Shown: positions 1 through 11,778, counted from the first letter of the stretch. The stretch: DNA of 64,000 nt from Beroe forskalii (GCA_011033025.1 WFMF01000027.1:310001-374000); one strand, 5' to 3'. Made by a program: numbers and translations. The notes: generated by a model from the letters alone, not told the origin.

Positions 1-13
1 TATTTCAGGTAAA

Positions 14-1457
14 ATGAGCGGCCTTGAAAACATCAACTGGACACTGGCTGTTTACTACGATGCACTGGACCTTCTCATAAAGAGCAACTGCATTCTGGTA
101 CGAAATACATTGCTTAATGTTCCTGATATATTACACAATCAATAACATTTTGTGTATTTCTTTGGTTTGCTGTTATTTTAATTAATTGGAGAAGAAATGA
201 ACTCTTTGTTTACCTAATCGCTCTGTTTACCTCTGTACCTCTGTACTGTGGTATGTAGGTTTACTGGAGCGGTTCGAACTGCAGTTTTGTGTGCGCGGCG
301 TAAGTTGGCGCGGCGTCAAAACCTGTTATTTGTATGTCTTTAAGCCGTGCAAACTTATGTGGCGCACACAAACCTGCAATTCCGACTGTCACCGTTATAT
401 TGTTACACAGGACATGTTTGTTCAGGACGTAGAGACGTTGCTACAGAAGCAGAAGCTGAGTATAAACCATATCTGCTGTGGTTTGTAGGTTTATTGTAAC
501 ACAGCACATGTTTGTTCAGGACGTAGAGACGTTGCTACAGAAGCAGAAGCTGAGTATAAACCATATTTACGGGGAGAAGACCCTGCTTTCTCTGTCAGTG
601 CACCACGGCAAACGGCGCATGACAGAAATGCTGCTGCGATACAGCCCTGACATCAACCAACAACTAGAGAAGGTACAGGACCGTTAAAAGGAGACAAGGG
701 AACATTCCATCCCAAAATTTCAGTAAACATCTCCGAAATAGGCCAAAGGGAACGTTACATTCCAAGATTTCAGTAAACATCTCCGAAATAGGCCAAAGGG
801 AACGTTACATCCCAAGATTTCATTAGAAAACTTCAATCACAAGTTATTATTAAGTCTTACTTTTATAATCAGAACGGATGGTGAACTATTGAGATAGGGA
901 AGGGGAGCTTCGATTTAAAAAAAGGGGAAGTTGGAAGTACGTTCTTGTCAAGTCTTGAATTGTGCTTTCCCACAGTGGGTTTTTAAGGGCACCAATGAAA
1001 TACCCTATTTATTTCATCTCGTTATACTATTTTTAATCGCTGACCTCACTTTTAGGGCCGGATAGCGCTTCATTTAGCAGCACAGTTGGGTCACACTGAG
1101 ATATGTGTCAGTCTTATCGAAGCGGGATCCCACGTCAACGCTAGAGATGGTTCGTTAAGAGTTCAAAACATCAAATACCTCAAATTCATTTAATTAAGTA
1201 ATTATGGAAAATGATAGTCATTGATTTCAAGAAAAATTACAAAAGCAATGAAAGCAATCACGCCTTGTTTTTCAGCTATCCTTGAAACCCCTCTGATGAA
1301 AGCAGCGCACAAAGGGCACCGCTCTACGGTTGAGATGCTGCTGGACTACGGTTCCAACTTCTCGCTGGTTAACGCCTCGTGTAAGACGGCCGAGGATCTG
1401 GCAAGGGAACACCAGCACGAGTTTCTAGCGCAGAAGATACACCACCATGCGGAGCAG
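14..1457 (+). pseudogene. Ankyrin-repeat gene, copy 1, lacking its last exon
   Basis: Paralogue of the complete gene at 9083-10886. Four exons with the same lengths and phases can be placed: 14-97, 505-672, 1056-1149 and 1276-1457, all with GT/AG borders (third donor GTTCGT, as in the other copy). They would encode about 175 residues with three ankyrin-type repeats; the best reads ALHLAAQLGHTEICVSLIEA in exon 3. The fifth exon, which encodes the 140-residue C-terminal domain in the other copy, is not seen anywhere up to 7.1 kb. The homologous intron is cut at about 2003 by a palindromic element. Read-through past exon 4 would add 16 residues and then stop. The four exons have no stops, so this is either a recent pseudogene or a shortened gene. 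The window begins only 13 bases before the first codon, so an upstream exon cannot be excluded. Confidence 0.75.
255..504. repeat. Hairpin insertion plus partial exon-2 duplication
   Basis: Compared with copy 2 (around 9300-9354), this intron holds about 150 extra bases with GC-rich, partly self-complementary ends (GGTTCGAACTGCAG near 272 and GCGCACACAAACC near 362). After it comes a truncated first copy of the start of exon 2 (about 400-478), followed by the full exon at 505. The two copies share about 60 nearly identical bases, beginning at the ACATGTTTGTTCAGG string. A related hairpin with CAGTTCGAACTG lies at 22855-22925. Confidence 0.55.
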
Positions 1458-1483
1458 GTAGGATGCGACCGGTTAACCGAAAT

Positions 1484-1569
1484 TATACCCCTCCCAAGCT
1501 TGTTTTAGCGACCGTGTAAGTTTGGTTATACCCCTCCCAAGCTTGTTTTAGCGACCGTGTAAGTTTGGT
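1484..1569. repeat. 43-bp tandem duplication
   Basis: Two identical 43-base units (1484-1526 and 1527-1569), beginning TATACCCCTCCCAAGCTTG, lie just after exon 4 of ankyrin copy 1. Copy 2 lacks them. From 1570 to 2002 the sequence is intron homologous in part to copy 2, with no other feature seen. Confidence 0.85.
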
Positions 1570-2002
1570 TTTACGGTCTTCATTGGATTAAAGTGCAAAA
1601 AAGCTTAAACTGAAATTTGATTTTATAAAGGAGCACTCAAATATCTACTTGAATCCGGACGAGGGTCGTCAGACCCGCGGAGTGGGAAGAAATACTGTTG
1701 TTTGGCCGTAGAATAGTTGGTCCCAGCTGTTTCCCGTTTCCGGTCGGGGTATAATCCAGTTCCATGATCTCAGCTGTGACCGTATACCTTCGATAATGGA
1801 CTCGGCACGCCTCGTCCAATATCCAACTTACACAGTCTCGGCTGTCGCCTCGACCATGTAAGTTGCGGTATACGGTCACCACTTCGACATGTAACCGCTT
1901 ATTACCCTATAAAAACCAACAATTAGAGTTATTTATTTGACCGTTATGCTATCAGATTCAACTCTCAATCCTAGATAATAATTTATTTCACGCCCATGTT
2001 TT

Positions 2003-4496
2003 TTATATACGGTAAATACACACTTGGGTGTGTAATTACCACATTAATTCCACGAGCTTGCGAGTGGAATTCATGCAATAAATGCACGAGCTTGCGAGTG
2101 CATTTATTGGAGTAATTGCACGAGCTTGCGAGTGCAATTACGATGGTAATTGACACACCCAAGTGTGTATTTACTGTATTATTACCCTGCCATATATGCA
2201 TCAATCAAAGTAGACGGTTTGAAACTTAGGTATTCGAACTCAATGTTTTATGAATAATGGGTACACTATTTCATAATTGAAACAGGCGAGAATTTTGGAC
2301 AAATTTGCCAGTGATTTGTAAAAGTCAGAATCACATCATCATCGTATCGGGGTCAATTCAGCGAATAAGTCCAAATGATACAACCAGCGCCCAGCATTGA
2401 TACATACTGTTAGTGTATGACACGTAGTGTATGAATATGTACTTAACAAAAATTTTGTTTTGATCTTTCATTGCCATAAACAAATGAACCATGAATGTTA
2501 AGTTCTCAATCGAAAAGAAAACAATTCACACCACAAACATTAATAACAACTGACTCGAGAGCTACAATCTTATGCGGTTCTCGTATAGAATCTGCCCTTA
2601 AAGAAAAACACTATCACATGTGAATGTAGTCAGCTGAATATTTAGGGTGCATCTAAATGTATGTATGTACTCCTCAGTTGAACAATAAGTTTTGTGCCAT
2701 AATCATTATCTTCATCCCGATGTATTATAAGTAACGAACACTGGCAGATAGAAATGACGGCGCACAGAAATAATGTAGTTGAATTTGATAAAACGGAGCA
2801 ATACACCCTATATATGGCGCCACAAGTCTGCGTTATATCTCTAAGACTTGATAAATAAACATTGAAACACAGATGGAGTTATCAAGCCCGTCTGGGTGGC
2901 GCCATTTAGGTGTATACGATAGTGTTCCTTCTATCTATTTTATCTTTATCTTGTGTTGCCCTATAAAATCGTTTAGATATATCGTATCTTATACATTGTC
3001 CTCATATTTACTTTATCTTGTGCTACCGAATGTGCCATTAAGAATATTATTACCCTGCAGTGTAATTACTTTTCGAATTTTTGAGCAATATTAATCATGT
3101 AATATCACCGTACCCAGCAGTTGAATTACTGTCAAGTGTGTAATTACTATACCTCAACTGTTGAATTACTATTCAAGTGTTGAATTACTATTCCCAACTG
3201 TTGAATTACTACTGTTGAATTACTACCAATTTTCTGAAACGGCCATTCGCACGAGTCTAACCTATTTGCTATCTCTGTGCGGATGTAAATAGGAGAATAA
3301 TAAGCTCCTGATATCTGTTATCGCACTTTTCATATTATAAAAACGATTCGATATAATCTATTCTTAACCGTATATATACTGTAAAACAAGATAAAATAGC
3401 GATAAGGAGCACATAATGTTCGGTACGATATATGTTATATTCTTGAATATGGCACATTCGGTAGCACAAGATAAAGTAAATATGAGCACAATGTATAAAA
3501 TACGATATATCTAAACGATTTTATAGGGCATCACAAGATAACGATAAAATAGATAGAAGGAACACTATCGTGTACACCTAAATGGCGCCATCCAGACGGG
3601 CTTGATAACTCCATCCGTGTTTCAATGTTTATTTATCTAGTCTTAGAGATATAACGCAGACTTGTGGCGCCATATAAAAGTATAAAGGGTGTATTGCTCC
3701 GTTTTATCAAATTCAACTACATTATTTCTGTGCGCCGTCATTTCTATCTGTCAGTGTTCGTTACTTATTTTAGATCGGGATGAAGATAATGATTATGGCG
3801 CAAAACTTATTGTTCAACTGAGGCGTACATACATTCATTTTGATGAACTCTAAAGATTTAGCTGACTACATTTATGTGATCGTGTTTATCTTTAAGGGCA
3901 GATTCTACGAGATCCGCATAAGATTGTAGCTCTCGAGTCAGTTGTTATTAATGTTTGTGGTGTGAATTGTTTTGTTTTCGATGGAGTACTTAACTTTCGT
4001 GGTTCATTTTTTATGGCAATGAAAGATCAAAACAAAATTTTTGTAAAGTACATATACTACGTCATGCACTAACAGTATGTATCAATGCTGGGGGCTGGTT
4101 GTATCATTTGGACTTCTGAACTTATTCGCTAAATTGACCCCGTTTCGATGATGATGTGATTCTGACTTTTACAAATCACTGGCAAATTTGTCCAAAATTC
4201 TCGCCTGTTTCAATTATGTTATTATGAAATAGTGTACCCATTATTCATAAAGCATTGAGTTCGAATACTTAAGTTGTAAACCATCTACTTTGATTGATGC
4301 GTATATGGCAGGGTAATAATATGTAGTAGATACACACTTGGGTGTGTAATTACCATCGTAATTGCACTCGCAAGCTCGTGCAATTACTCCAATAAATGCA
4401 CTCGCAAGCTCGTGCATTTATTGCATGAATTCCACTCGCAAGCTCGTGGAATTAATGTGGTAATTACACACCCAAGTGTGTATTTACCGTATATAA
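2003..4496. mobile_element. 2.5-kb fold-back (palindromic) element with branched hairpin ends
   Basis: The sequence from 2003 to about 3047 is repeated in inverted orientation from about 3440 to 4496, with scattered substitutions. The central 390 bases are rich in TTGAATTACT-type motifs. The outermost bases TTATATACGGTAAATAC are inverted at the right end. Inside each end a long outer stem encloses three hairpins that share the 10-base loop GAGCTTGCGA but have different stems. No convincing protein is encoded. The left edge falls in the last intron of ankyrin copy 1, judged by copy 2, but the sequence to the right does not resume that intron. Bases 4497-4541 are an inverted copy of about 3390-3439, so a nested or rearranged structure is likely. 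About 50 bases of the centre (3055-3105) recur inverted at 7040-7090. Confidence 0.8.
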
Positions 4497-4549
4497 CATA
4501 TATCGTACCGAACATTTTGTGCTCCTTATCGCTATTTTATCCGTAGATA

Positions 4550-5280
4550 CTAAAAGCAGGAACTAGCGAAACCACCCCGAAACAAGCCGAAACAAGCGGA
4601 ACGACCCGAAACCACCCCGAACCAACCCAAAAACCTTCCGAAACAAGCCGAAACAAGGCGAAACGAGCCCGAAACAACCCGAAACAGCCCGAAACAAGTG
4701 AAACAAGCAGAAACAACCCGAAACAAGCGAATCAGCCCGAAACAACCCGAAACAAGCAGTTTTGCATTTTCCACTTGTTTCGGCTTGTTTCAGCTTGTTT
4801 CAGGTTGTTTCGGGTTATTCAGTTTTTAGTAAAATTTGGCTTGATTCGGGGTTGTTTCGGGTTGTTTCGTGTTTTGCTGCCATATCAAGCGAAACAAGGC
4901 GAAACAAGCGAACCAACCCGAAACAAGGCGAATCAACCCGAAACCAACGGAAAATACAAAACTGCTTGTAGTTCATGTCGATTCGGCTTGATTCGGGTTG
5001 ATTCGCTTGTTTCGAGTTGATTCGCATGTTTCGGGTTGATTTGCCTTGTTTCGGGTTGTTGTGGGTTGATTCAACTTGTTTCGCCGAAACAAGCCGAAAC
5101 AAGCCGAAACAAGCGAATCAACCCGAAACAAGCGAATCAACCCGAAATTTCGCCTTGTTTCGGCGAAACAAGTTGAATCAACCCACAACAACCCGAAACA
5201 AGACAAATCAACCCGAAACAAGCGGAATCAACACAGAAAAAAGCAAATCAACCCCAAACAACCCGAATCAACACGATAAA
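4550..5280. repeat. GAAACAAG-type simple array in alternating orientation
   Basis: A degenerate array built from CGAAACAAG, CGAAACAACC and CGAATCAACC words. Blocks read purine-rich at about 4555-4760, 4885-4960 and 5085-5280, and as the complement (GTTTCGG, GATTCGG) at 4775-4875 and 4975-5085, so neighbouring blocks can pair. Open frames on both strands (FRLVSACFGLF-like) are by-products of the repeat. Confidence 0.85.
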
Positions 5281-6457
5281 CTGTGAATTCAAGGAAAGCC
5301 CATGGTAAAAGTTTGTATAACTGTAGTACTGTATTAGTAGCTTGACTTCCATCCTCCAGCATGTTGCAGAGTTGACACTGACATGGGCTATTTCACTTCT
5401 TGTGTGCAAGTTAGATTTAAATTCCTCATGGATATGTCTAGTGTCCACACTCCACGGCCCCGCTCAAATATAGCATCCCCAATCCATACGTGTATCAATT
5501 TATAATACCTGGAGGCGAATTTTGGGCAGATTTTCTATTCTGGGCAATTACTTCACTGCGATATATCCATTTAAATATTCATTCTCGGGAGCTTTTTTGA
5601 GAAATTTGCTCTTCTAGAAAGGAAATGTTGAAAGTTTGAGTGTAAATCTTCAAAGAATTTTAAAACGAACAGAAAGTTCTTGTGGCAAAAAATGACTATC
5701 CAATGCAAGAGCGGGGTTTGGAGAAATAACAGGCTGTTATTTCAGCACTATTATATCACTATTAACATGGATTGAACACTGAGTTCGACTTAAAATCGTA
5801 AATCAGGAACATGACATGTATTAATGACTTGTGGCAACTTGAGCTACGAAGTGCGAGCCCGACGGCCAAGTTCAAGCTCGTTACTGATATCATAGGGCAG
5901 AGGCATCAGATTGTAAGATAAGTTGAAAGTGCAAAAGAAAGAAAGATCCTCAGTGGCCGATTAATTGCATATATGGTGGTTTTAATCTACAAGAGAAATA
6001 GGGAAATAGGTAGTAAAAACATAAGAATTTGTTTATTCTTGTAGAGAAAATCCTCCAAACTGGGGCTACAGCCTACGGCAATCTACTTAAGGATATAGTA
6101 ACTCCAATCTTGTAGACATTATTAAACGCTGCCTTAATAAGAATAGCTTAGTTTTTCAAAAATATGCAATTTTAGATAACAGTACAATTTTAGATCAATT
6201 TGTTTAGGTATTGGCACGCGAGGTTCGTCACATTCTGTACTGGTTAGTTATGCAGCTTGTTGCTGACCTCAAATAACTTGCTGTATGATTAGCCTGGGAC
6301 TGAATGTGGGGCTGGACAGGCAGATACATAAACCTCCCTTTATTTCAACGCAAATTCAGGTTTTAATAGCTTTATATTAAGATATTCCACACGATTATAG
6401 CAATCGTGATCTTTCACATCTACTGAACTCTTTCTTTTCTACCCTTCCCTCTAAACT
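5281..6457. other. Non-coding stretch, nothing recognised
   Basis: AT-rich sequence without a convincing open frame, tandem repeat or RNA gene. I looked here for the missing fifth exon of ankyrin copy 1 and did not find it. Confidence 0.5.
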
Positions 6458-6563
6458 GTGTTGCTCAGGAATCCAGGTCCTGGGTGGCCCAGCCTTGCAG
6501 TTGTAAGCTGTGAGGGTACGTGGGCCGAAACCCCTCCGTTTCCCTTTTGTCACCTGGATGGTA

Positions 6564-6663
6564 NNNNNNNNNNNNNNNNNNNNNNNNNNNNNNNNNNNNN
6601 NNNNNNNNNNNNNNNNNNNNNNNNNNNNNNNNNNNNNNNNNNNNNNNNNNNNNNNNNNNNNNN
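6564..6663. other. Assembly gap (100 N)
   Basis: Exactly 100 unknown bases, the usual placeholder for a gap of unestimated size. Open frames running across it are meaningless. Confidence 0.99.
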
Positions 6664-6788
6664 ATGATGAAAACAGAGCTCAAACTCTATTCAAATCTGT
6701 CCTCAAATCTATTAAGACTAAGGAAAAGGTACTCCTCACAAATAAAGGCAAACCCTGCCTGTTAGAGAGCTATCAGCACAACTTTCAG
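6664..6788 (+). CDS. Possible exon fragment beside the gap
   Basis: One frame is open from the gap edge to a donor-like CAG|GTAACA at 6788/6789. It encodes about 41 residues with a lysine-rich helix-like stretch (including TLFKSVLKSIKTKEK). Left of the gap, a short open stretch at about 6470-6513 follows a CTCAG acceptor and ends at a GTACGT donor. Together they might be exons of a gene interrupted by the gap. I do not recognise the product. The frame stops shortly after 6788 if unspliced. Low confidence. Confidence 0.25.
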
Positions 6789-7184
6789 GTAACAACAATG
6801 GCCAATGCTGAGTAAGCAGGATGTGTGCATAGCATGAACTCTCTATCTTGGTGACCATAATATGTTTATTTTAGCTGCCCTCAATACTGCACAGCTCTTG
6901 ATTTTTATTGAATATGAGTGGAAGGATAATGGGAGCATAGTGGGAAGGATAATGGGAGCATAGTAGTTCATCGCTACCTCATAAGATATTTCTATTACTG
7001 TATTTTATATTGATGTGATCATAGATAAATGATATTACATGATTAATATTGCTCAAAAATTCGAAAAGTAATTACACTGCAGTGCAATACTACAAATTGA
7101 TGCACGCCTACAGCCCTACAAGTATCCTCAAAATTGGCTATCAAAAGAATTAATGTACGTCTATCATAAGTACGCCCATGACTG

Positions 7185-8336
7185 ATGTTGTGTGACCTGC
7201 CCTCTGAACTCCTGACTCACATTGCCTCCTACCTGCTGCCCTGTGACCTGCTCCCCCTGTCTGCAGTATGCAGACACCTCAACTCCTGGTCACGTGACAC
7301 AAGTCTCTGGGTTTCTGCTCTCTCACTTCATGCTCAGCACCATCCTCAGCACCTCAGAAATGCTGAGGTGGACCTACTACATGATATCTCTGTGGACTTC
7401 AAGACGTTTTATGTGCGGATCATTGAGAGGTACAAGGAATCTTGTGGACTTTACTGGAATAACAAAGAGAACCAGCTTCTCCAAGTTAGGATAGACTTCG
7501 CCATGCTTGGCATTGTGGGAGGAAAAATTCCGCTAGAGTATCATGAGAGTAGCAATCCTATAGAATCTGTATTGTTTATAGTTCCTATTGATGTGGAATC
7601 ATTTACGTGTGACTTCTGTAATGCTGAGTATGTCAGCGATCTGAGTGAGCAAGCCACTGTAAGGGTCATTTTTGAAGACAAAAGCATTTTCTTGACAGGA
7701 ATTCGCCCTAAGAAACAAACCTTATCTGAAAGATTGCTCCGGTTAAGTCAGAGAGAGCCACAAATCTGGGAGAGATTCGATGGTTTGATGACGTGCCCTT
7801 TTCCTGTTATCAAATCAGGGTTTTTTCAATGTAATGTTCTCCAAAAAGTAATGCTTCTCCAGTCTGATTCTAAGGGTAACTTATTCATCTGTTCGTTGAA
7901 TGGGGCTCCCAAAACGATCAAGGTCGTTACCAAAAAAGTGATCGACCTGGTAGCTTTATTACGGTACTTCATTTCCAACAAATATGACAATCGGAACCTT
8001 CGCATAACTTTTGATCTGGTCGTTAATTTTTGTCATGATAGCGATTTCTATGGAAATGCTAACCCTCCAGGAGCAAAAGACGTGTCAATTCTAAGAGATG
8101 AGTTCGAGAAGAATGGCATACTCCCTTCGGATGTTGGTCTGACTAATGAATATAAGTGTTTGGATGTGTTTTCTTGTACAATTTCTACAGCAGATTTAGG
8201 TGGGATGGATATAGGGTTGTGTGTGGTCACTTCGCTTGATGAGCTATTAATTCTGCAAGACAGACTCATCGGAGGACACAATATCCACTTCACCAGAATG
8301 ACCGATATTCAGGCAGAGTTTGCTATTGCTGATTGA
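7185..8336 (+). CDS. F-box protein, intronless
   Basis: 383 codons in one exon. Residues 3-43 fit the F-box closely: CDLPSELLTHIASYLLPCDL, then a VCRHLN motif and a terminal DTSLW. F-box proteins bring substrates to SCF (Skp1-Cullin-F-box) ubiquitin ligases by binding Skp1 through this segment; that role is inferred from the domain. The remaining 340 residues hold no WD, Kelch or leucine-rich repeats that I can see, so the substrate-binding part is unrecognised. There is a CDFCNAEY pair of cysteines near residue 142 but no full zinc-finger pattern. The ATG at 7185 is chosen because the F-box begins two residues later. The gene sits between the two ankyrin paralogues on the same strand. Confidence 0.85.
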   Translation: MLCDLPSELLTHIASYLLPCDLLPLSAVCRHLNSWSRDTSLWVSALSLHAQHHPQHLRNAEVDLLHDISVDFKTFYVRIIERYKESCGLYWNNKENQLLQVRIDFAMLGIVGGKIPLEYHESSNPIESVLFIVPIDVESFTCDFCNAEYVSDLSEQATVRVIFEDKSIFLTGIRPKKQTLSERLLRLSQREPQIWERFDGLMTCPFPVIKSGFFQCNVLQKVMLLQSDSKGNLFICSLNGAPKTIKVVTKKVIDLVALLRYFISNKYDNRNLRITFDLVVNFCHDSDFYGNANPPGAKDVSILRDEFEKNGILPSDVGLTNEYKCLDVFSCTISTADLGGMDIGLCVVTSLDELLILQDRLIGGHNIHFTRMTDIQAEFAIAD

Positions 8337-9060
8337 GATTGCGTGGTATTTCACAATATCATAGTCTTAGGTTATCCATTTTTTAATTCTTTAGTATTTA
8401 CTTATTTCAATCTTTAATTTAGGATTTGATAATGATCTCATGGTGGAGGAATTTCAAATGTCAGATAAATGGAATGCCTTGTCAAGGCCCTTATTTAACC
8501 AGCCCTTAAGGCTTTTTGGACTGAGCTGTAATTGGCTTTCGTGGCTATTATCGAGCAAAAAATTTCTTGGTTTGGCAACTGCTTGGCAACTTTGTGCAAG
8601 GGGCCTGTTAATATTTTAAATGGCTCAAAAATTATTTGATATTTGTTCATAGGGCTGGTTCAAAAAGGCCGGCTAAATCAAAGCCAATTAGGTATTGAAT
8701 AATTCCTTTTAGTAAATGTTTTAGTAACGACTCTTTTTATAATGTTAATTGATATGTCAATGAGTCAATGGATTGTTTTAATTCAGATAAATTATGTTCT
8801 TTTAAAGGTAATGACTATAATTGTGCATCTATTTATTGTTTTTGAAGCAAACTCAACTGTATTCATGTTCCTTTTTTTCAAAGATTTGTTGGCGTATCAA
8901 CAAATACCAAAAAATCTTGATCCTAATTATATAAAAGTGCTCATTACAATACAAATATACAAGCTAGTAGTTACTAGAAAGAAGTGATTACTGAGTAGAA
9001 GGTTACTCATTTGGCATACATGCTGTCCCTCTAAGCACCTTTCTTACTCCCAGTCACAAC
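8337..9060. other. Intergenic spacer with a dispersed-repeat fragment
   Basis: No gene seen. About 8500-8700 (words such as TGGCTCAAAAAT, AAAAAGGCC and GGCTAA, plus a GGTTTGGCAACT/GCTTGGCAACTT pair) resembles 51615-51700, so it is probably an old dispersed repeat. Confidence 0.5.
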
Positions 9061-9082
9061 TCCCTCCTATATTTCAGGTAAA

Positions 9083-10886
9083 ATGAGCGGCCTTGAAAAC
9101 ATCAACTGGACACTGGCTGTTTACTACGATGCACTGGACCTTCTCATAAAGAGCAACTGCATTCTGGTACGTAATACATTGCATAATCTCATAATTTTCC
9201 TGATATTACACAATCACTAACATTTTGTGTATTTCTTTGGTTTGCTGTTATTTCAATTAATTGGAGAAGAAATTAATGAACTCTTTGTTTACCTAAACGC
9301 TCTGTTTACCTCTGTACTGTGGTGCTGTGGTTTGTAGGTTTATTGTTACACAGCACACGTTTGTTCAGGACGTAGAGACGTTGCTACAGAAGCAGAAGCT
9401 GAGTATAAATCATATCTACGGTGAGAAGACCCTGCTTTCTCTGTCTGTGCACCACGGCAAACGGCGCATGACAGAGATGCTGCTGCGATATAGCCCTGAC
9501 ATCAACCAACAACTAGAGAAGGTACGAGATGGTCGAAAAAGGGAACATGAATCCAAAAGTTACATTAAAAACTCCAATCACTAGGTAGTTATTATTAAGT
9601 TTTACGTTTGTACAACGTTTTTTGAAACAACTTGTGCAATTTGAGGGGATGTTTAACTATTGAGAGAGGAAAGGGGAGTTACGAATGATCTTAAAAGCTA
9701 AATGGAAAGGGGAAGTTTAATAAAGTAAGTTATAGTGAACACTTGAATTATGTTTCTCTACTTTTCTGCCAGGTGTGATGTTTGAAAGCAGGGAACCACA
9801 GAAATACTCGACTATTCATGGAAAATCTCGCTGTGCTTTTATAAGTATTAATCGCTGACCTCTCTTTTAGGGCCGGATAGCACTACATTTAGCAGCACAG
9901 TTGGGTCACACCGAAATATGTGTCAGTCTCATTGAAGCAGGATCCCACGTCAACGCTAGAGACGGTTCGTTAGAGTTCAAAACATCAAATACCAACCTCA
10001 AAATAATTAAATTATTATGGAAAATGATAGTCAATGTTCTCGAGAAAAGTTACAAAAAGAAGTATGTATAGTATCATACCTCGGTTTTCAGCTATTGTAT
10101 TTTGAAAAACCCTTTTTAGCTATCCTTGAAACCCCTCTGATGAAAGCAGCGCACAAAGGGCACCGGTCTACGGTTGAGATGCTGCTGGACTACGGTTCCA
10201 ACTTCTCGCTGGTTAACGCCTCGTGTAAGACGGCCGAGGACCTGGCTCGGGAACACCAGCACGAGTTTCTAGCGCAGAAGATACACCACCACGCGGAGCA
10301 GGTAGGAAACGACCGGTTAACCGGAATTACCCAATGAAAACCAACAATTCTACGTCAGTTAGAGTTATGTATTTGACCTTTATGCTTTCAGATTCAACTC
10401 TCAATCCTAGATAATAATTAACTTCACGCTCATGTTTGGTAACGCCCTTGCTATCCCCGTCAGGTGGGGGATGCCTTTATCAACATCCACAAAGCAGGGA
10501 ACTGTCTGCTGAAGGAACAGCTGCTTCCCGTTCACACCATCTTCCCAGAGTTCAACTCAACCTTCACCCTCTGCTTCTCTACGGACCGTTACATCGCCTG
10601 TAAACTCATCATATCCAGACTTAGCATCAGGAAGGGCGACATAGGGAAACTCCTGGACCAGTCAGCTATCAAGTGTCAATGGATGAATGAGATTCTGTCG
10701 CTGGAATACCCTGGTTCAGTAGTGTTCCATCCACGGACAGGAATCAATACTTTAGTGCTCAACTTCAAGGATTATATCAAGAAGTTTGGTATTGAGCCCT
10801 TGTTAGTTTCAGCCTTTGAAGTGTTAGTGACTGCCCGGGAACCCCAGAATAACAGTACTAATCACCCTAATAGTAATAACACGTGA
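9083..10886 (+). CDS. Ankyrin-repeat protein, copy 2, five exons
   Basis: Exons 9083-9166, 9354-9521, 9871-9964, 10120-10301 and 10464-10886 join in frame (phases 0, 0, 1, 0) to 316 residues and a TGA stop. Residues 1-28 begin MSGLENINWTLAVYYDALDL. Ankyrin-type repeats occupy about 45-80, 85-115 (ALHLAAQLGHTEICVSLIEA) and 118-150 (TPLMKAAHKGHRSTVEMLLD). Residues 176-316 form a C-terminal domain that I do not recognise, ending in an asparagine-rich tail. Ankyrin repeats usually serve protein binding; the partner is unknown. Exon 3 uses a weak GTTCGT donor, which copy 1 shares. The sequence upstream of the ATG reads as an acceptor (ATTTCAG|GTAAAATG), so an upstream exon, possibly untranslated, is likely. 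Confidence 0.8.
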
Positions 10887-11776
10887 TACTTCTTGCAAAC
10901 TCAGCAGATATTGCCGTGTTATAGCCATCAGAGTCCCAGAATATCAAATCGATAATATTGTCAATACAAATCGATAATTGCCACAAATCTTCGGATTGCC
11001 TGAGGGGTAACAATTAGTTACAAGGAAATCAGAAAGTCGTGAGAATTGAGATCACTGGAAACCGTCGCTTTATTTTGACCAATGTTAATACTTCGATAGT
11101 TCGATTCCCAGACGAAATGATGTGTGTACTGTGTGCGCCAGTGTTTTATGGAAACGTTGAGTTGTTAATTCAGAGACACTAATTCAATGGCACGTTGCAA
11201 ACCAATCAATCAGGGTTGAACGGAAGATATGTTTTATTTTTTAGTTTATATGCCTTCATGAAATCCAAGTGCACATGAATCGATGATCGAAAGATCCGTC
11301 GAAAGAACGCATATATTACAATGCTTGTGCAATGCTGTAATTTGCTTTTCATTGAATTTTTGTCGAAATTTGCACGATCTTTCGACAGATCCGTCATTCC
11401 AAATTTGACATATAATCACTATCAATGAAATTTATTGTGTTTAACTATTTAAATTTTCGTTGGTTCACTTTATATGATTGATGAGTTGATGGATTGGTAT
11501 CACACTCGTTCTTTCTAATTGTAAATGAATTTTATTTATGAGTTTATACAAATGCCTTCGTATTATTTGATGCATCAGATTTTCTCCGTATTATAGTGAA
11601 TAAGGCACTGAGTAATTGCTTCACGATTCACGTATATCATCGGTACTATTTGTCCACTATGATGATTATTTGTGCATCACGCCATTACAAATGCATCGCA
11701 TGTTCTGTATGAACAGATTTTGAATTTACAATAATATGCATAGAATATCTTTCACTGTAAATTTGTCTTACTTTAG
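10887..11776. other. Intergenic region upstream of the glycosylase gene
   Basis: No open frame of note. The final bases (TACTTTAG just before 11777) form a 3' splice site, so a 5' untranslated exon of the downstream gene probably lies somewhere here. Related strings GATCCGTCGAAAG and CTTTCGACAGATCC at 11293 and 11379 are inverted and could pair. Confidence 0.4.
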
Positions 11777-11778
11777 GC

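Noticed and set aside
4550..5286. Several open frames on both strands reading FRLVSACFGLFR
   Set aside because: They are translations of the GAAACAAG array; every frame and strand gives the same kind of peptide.
6458..6815. Open frames spanning the gap
   Set aside because: They run through 100 unknown bases; only the right-hand fragment was kept, at low confidence.
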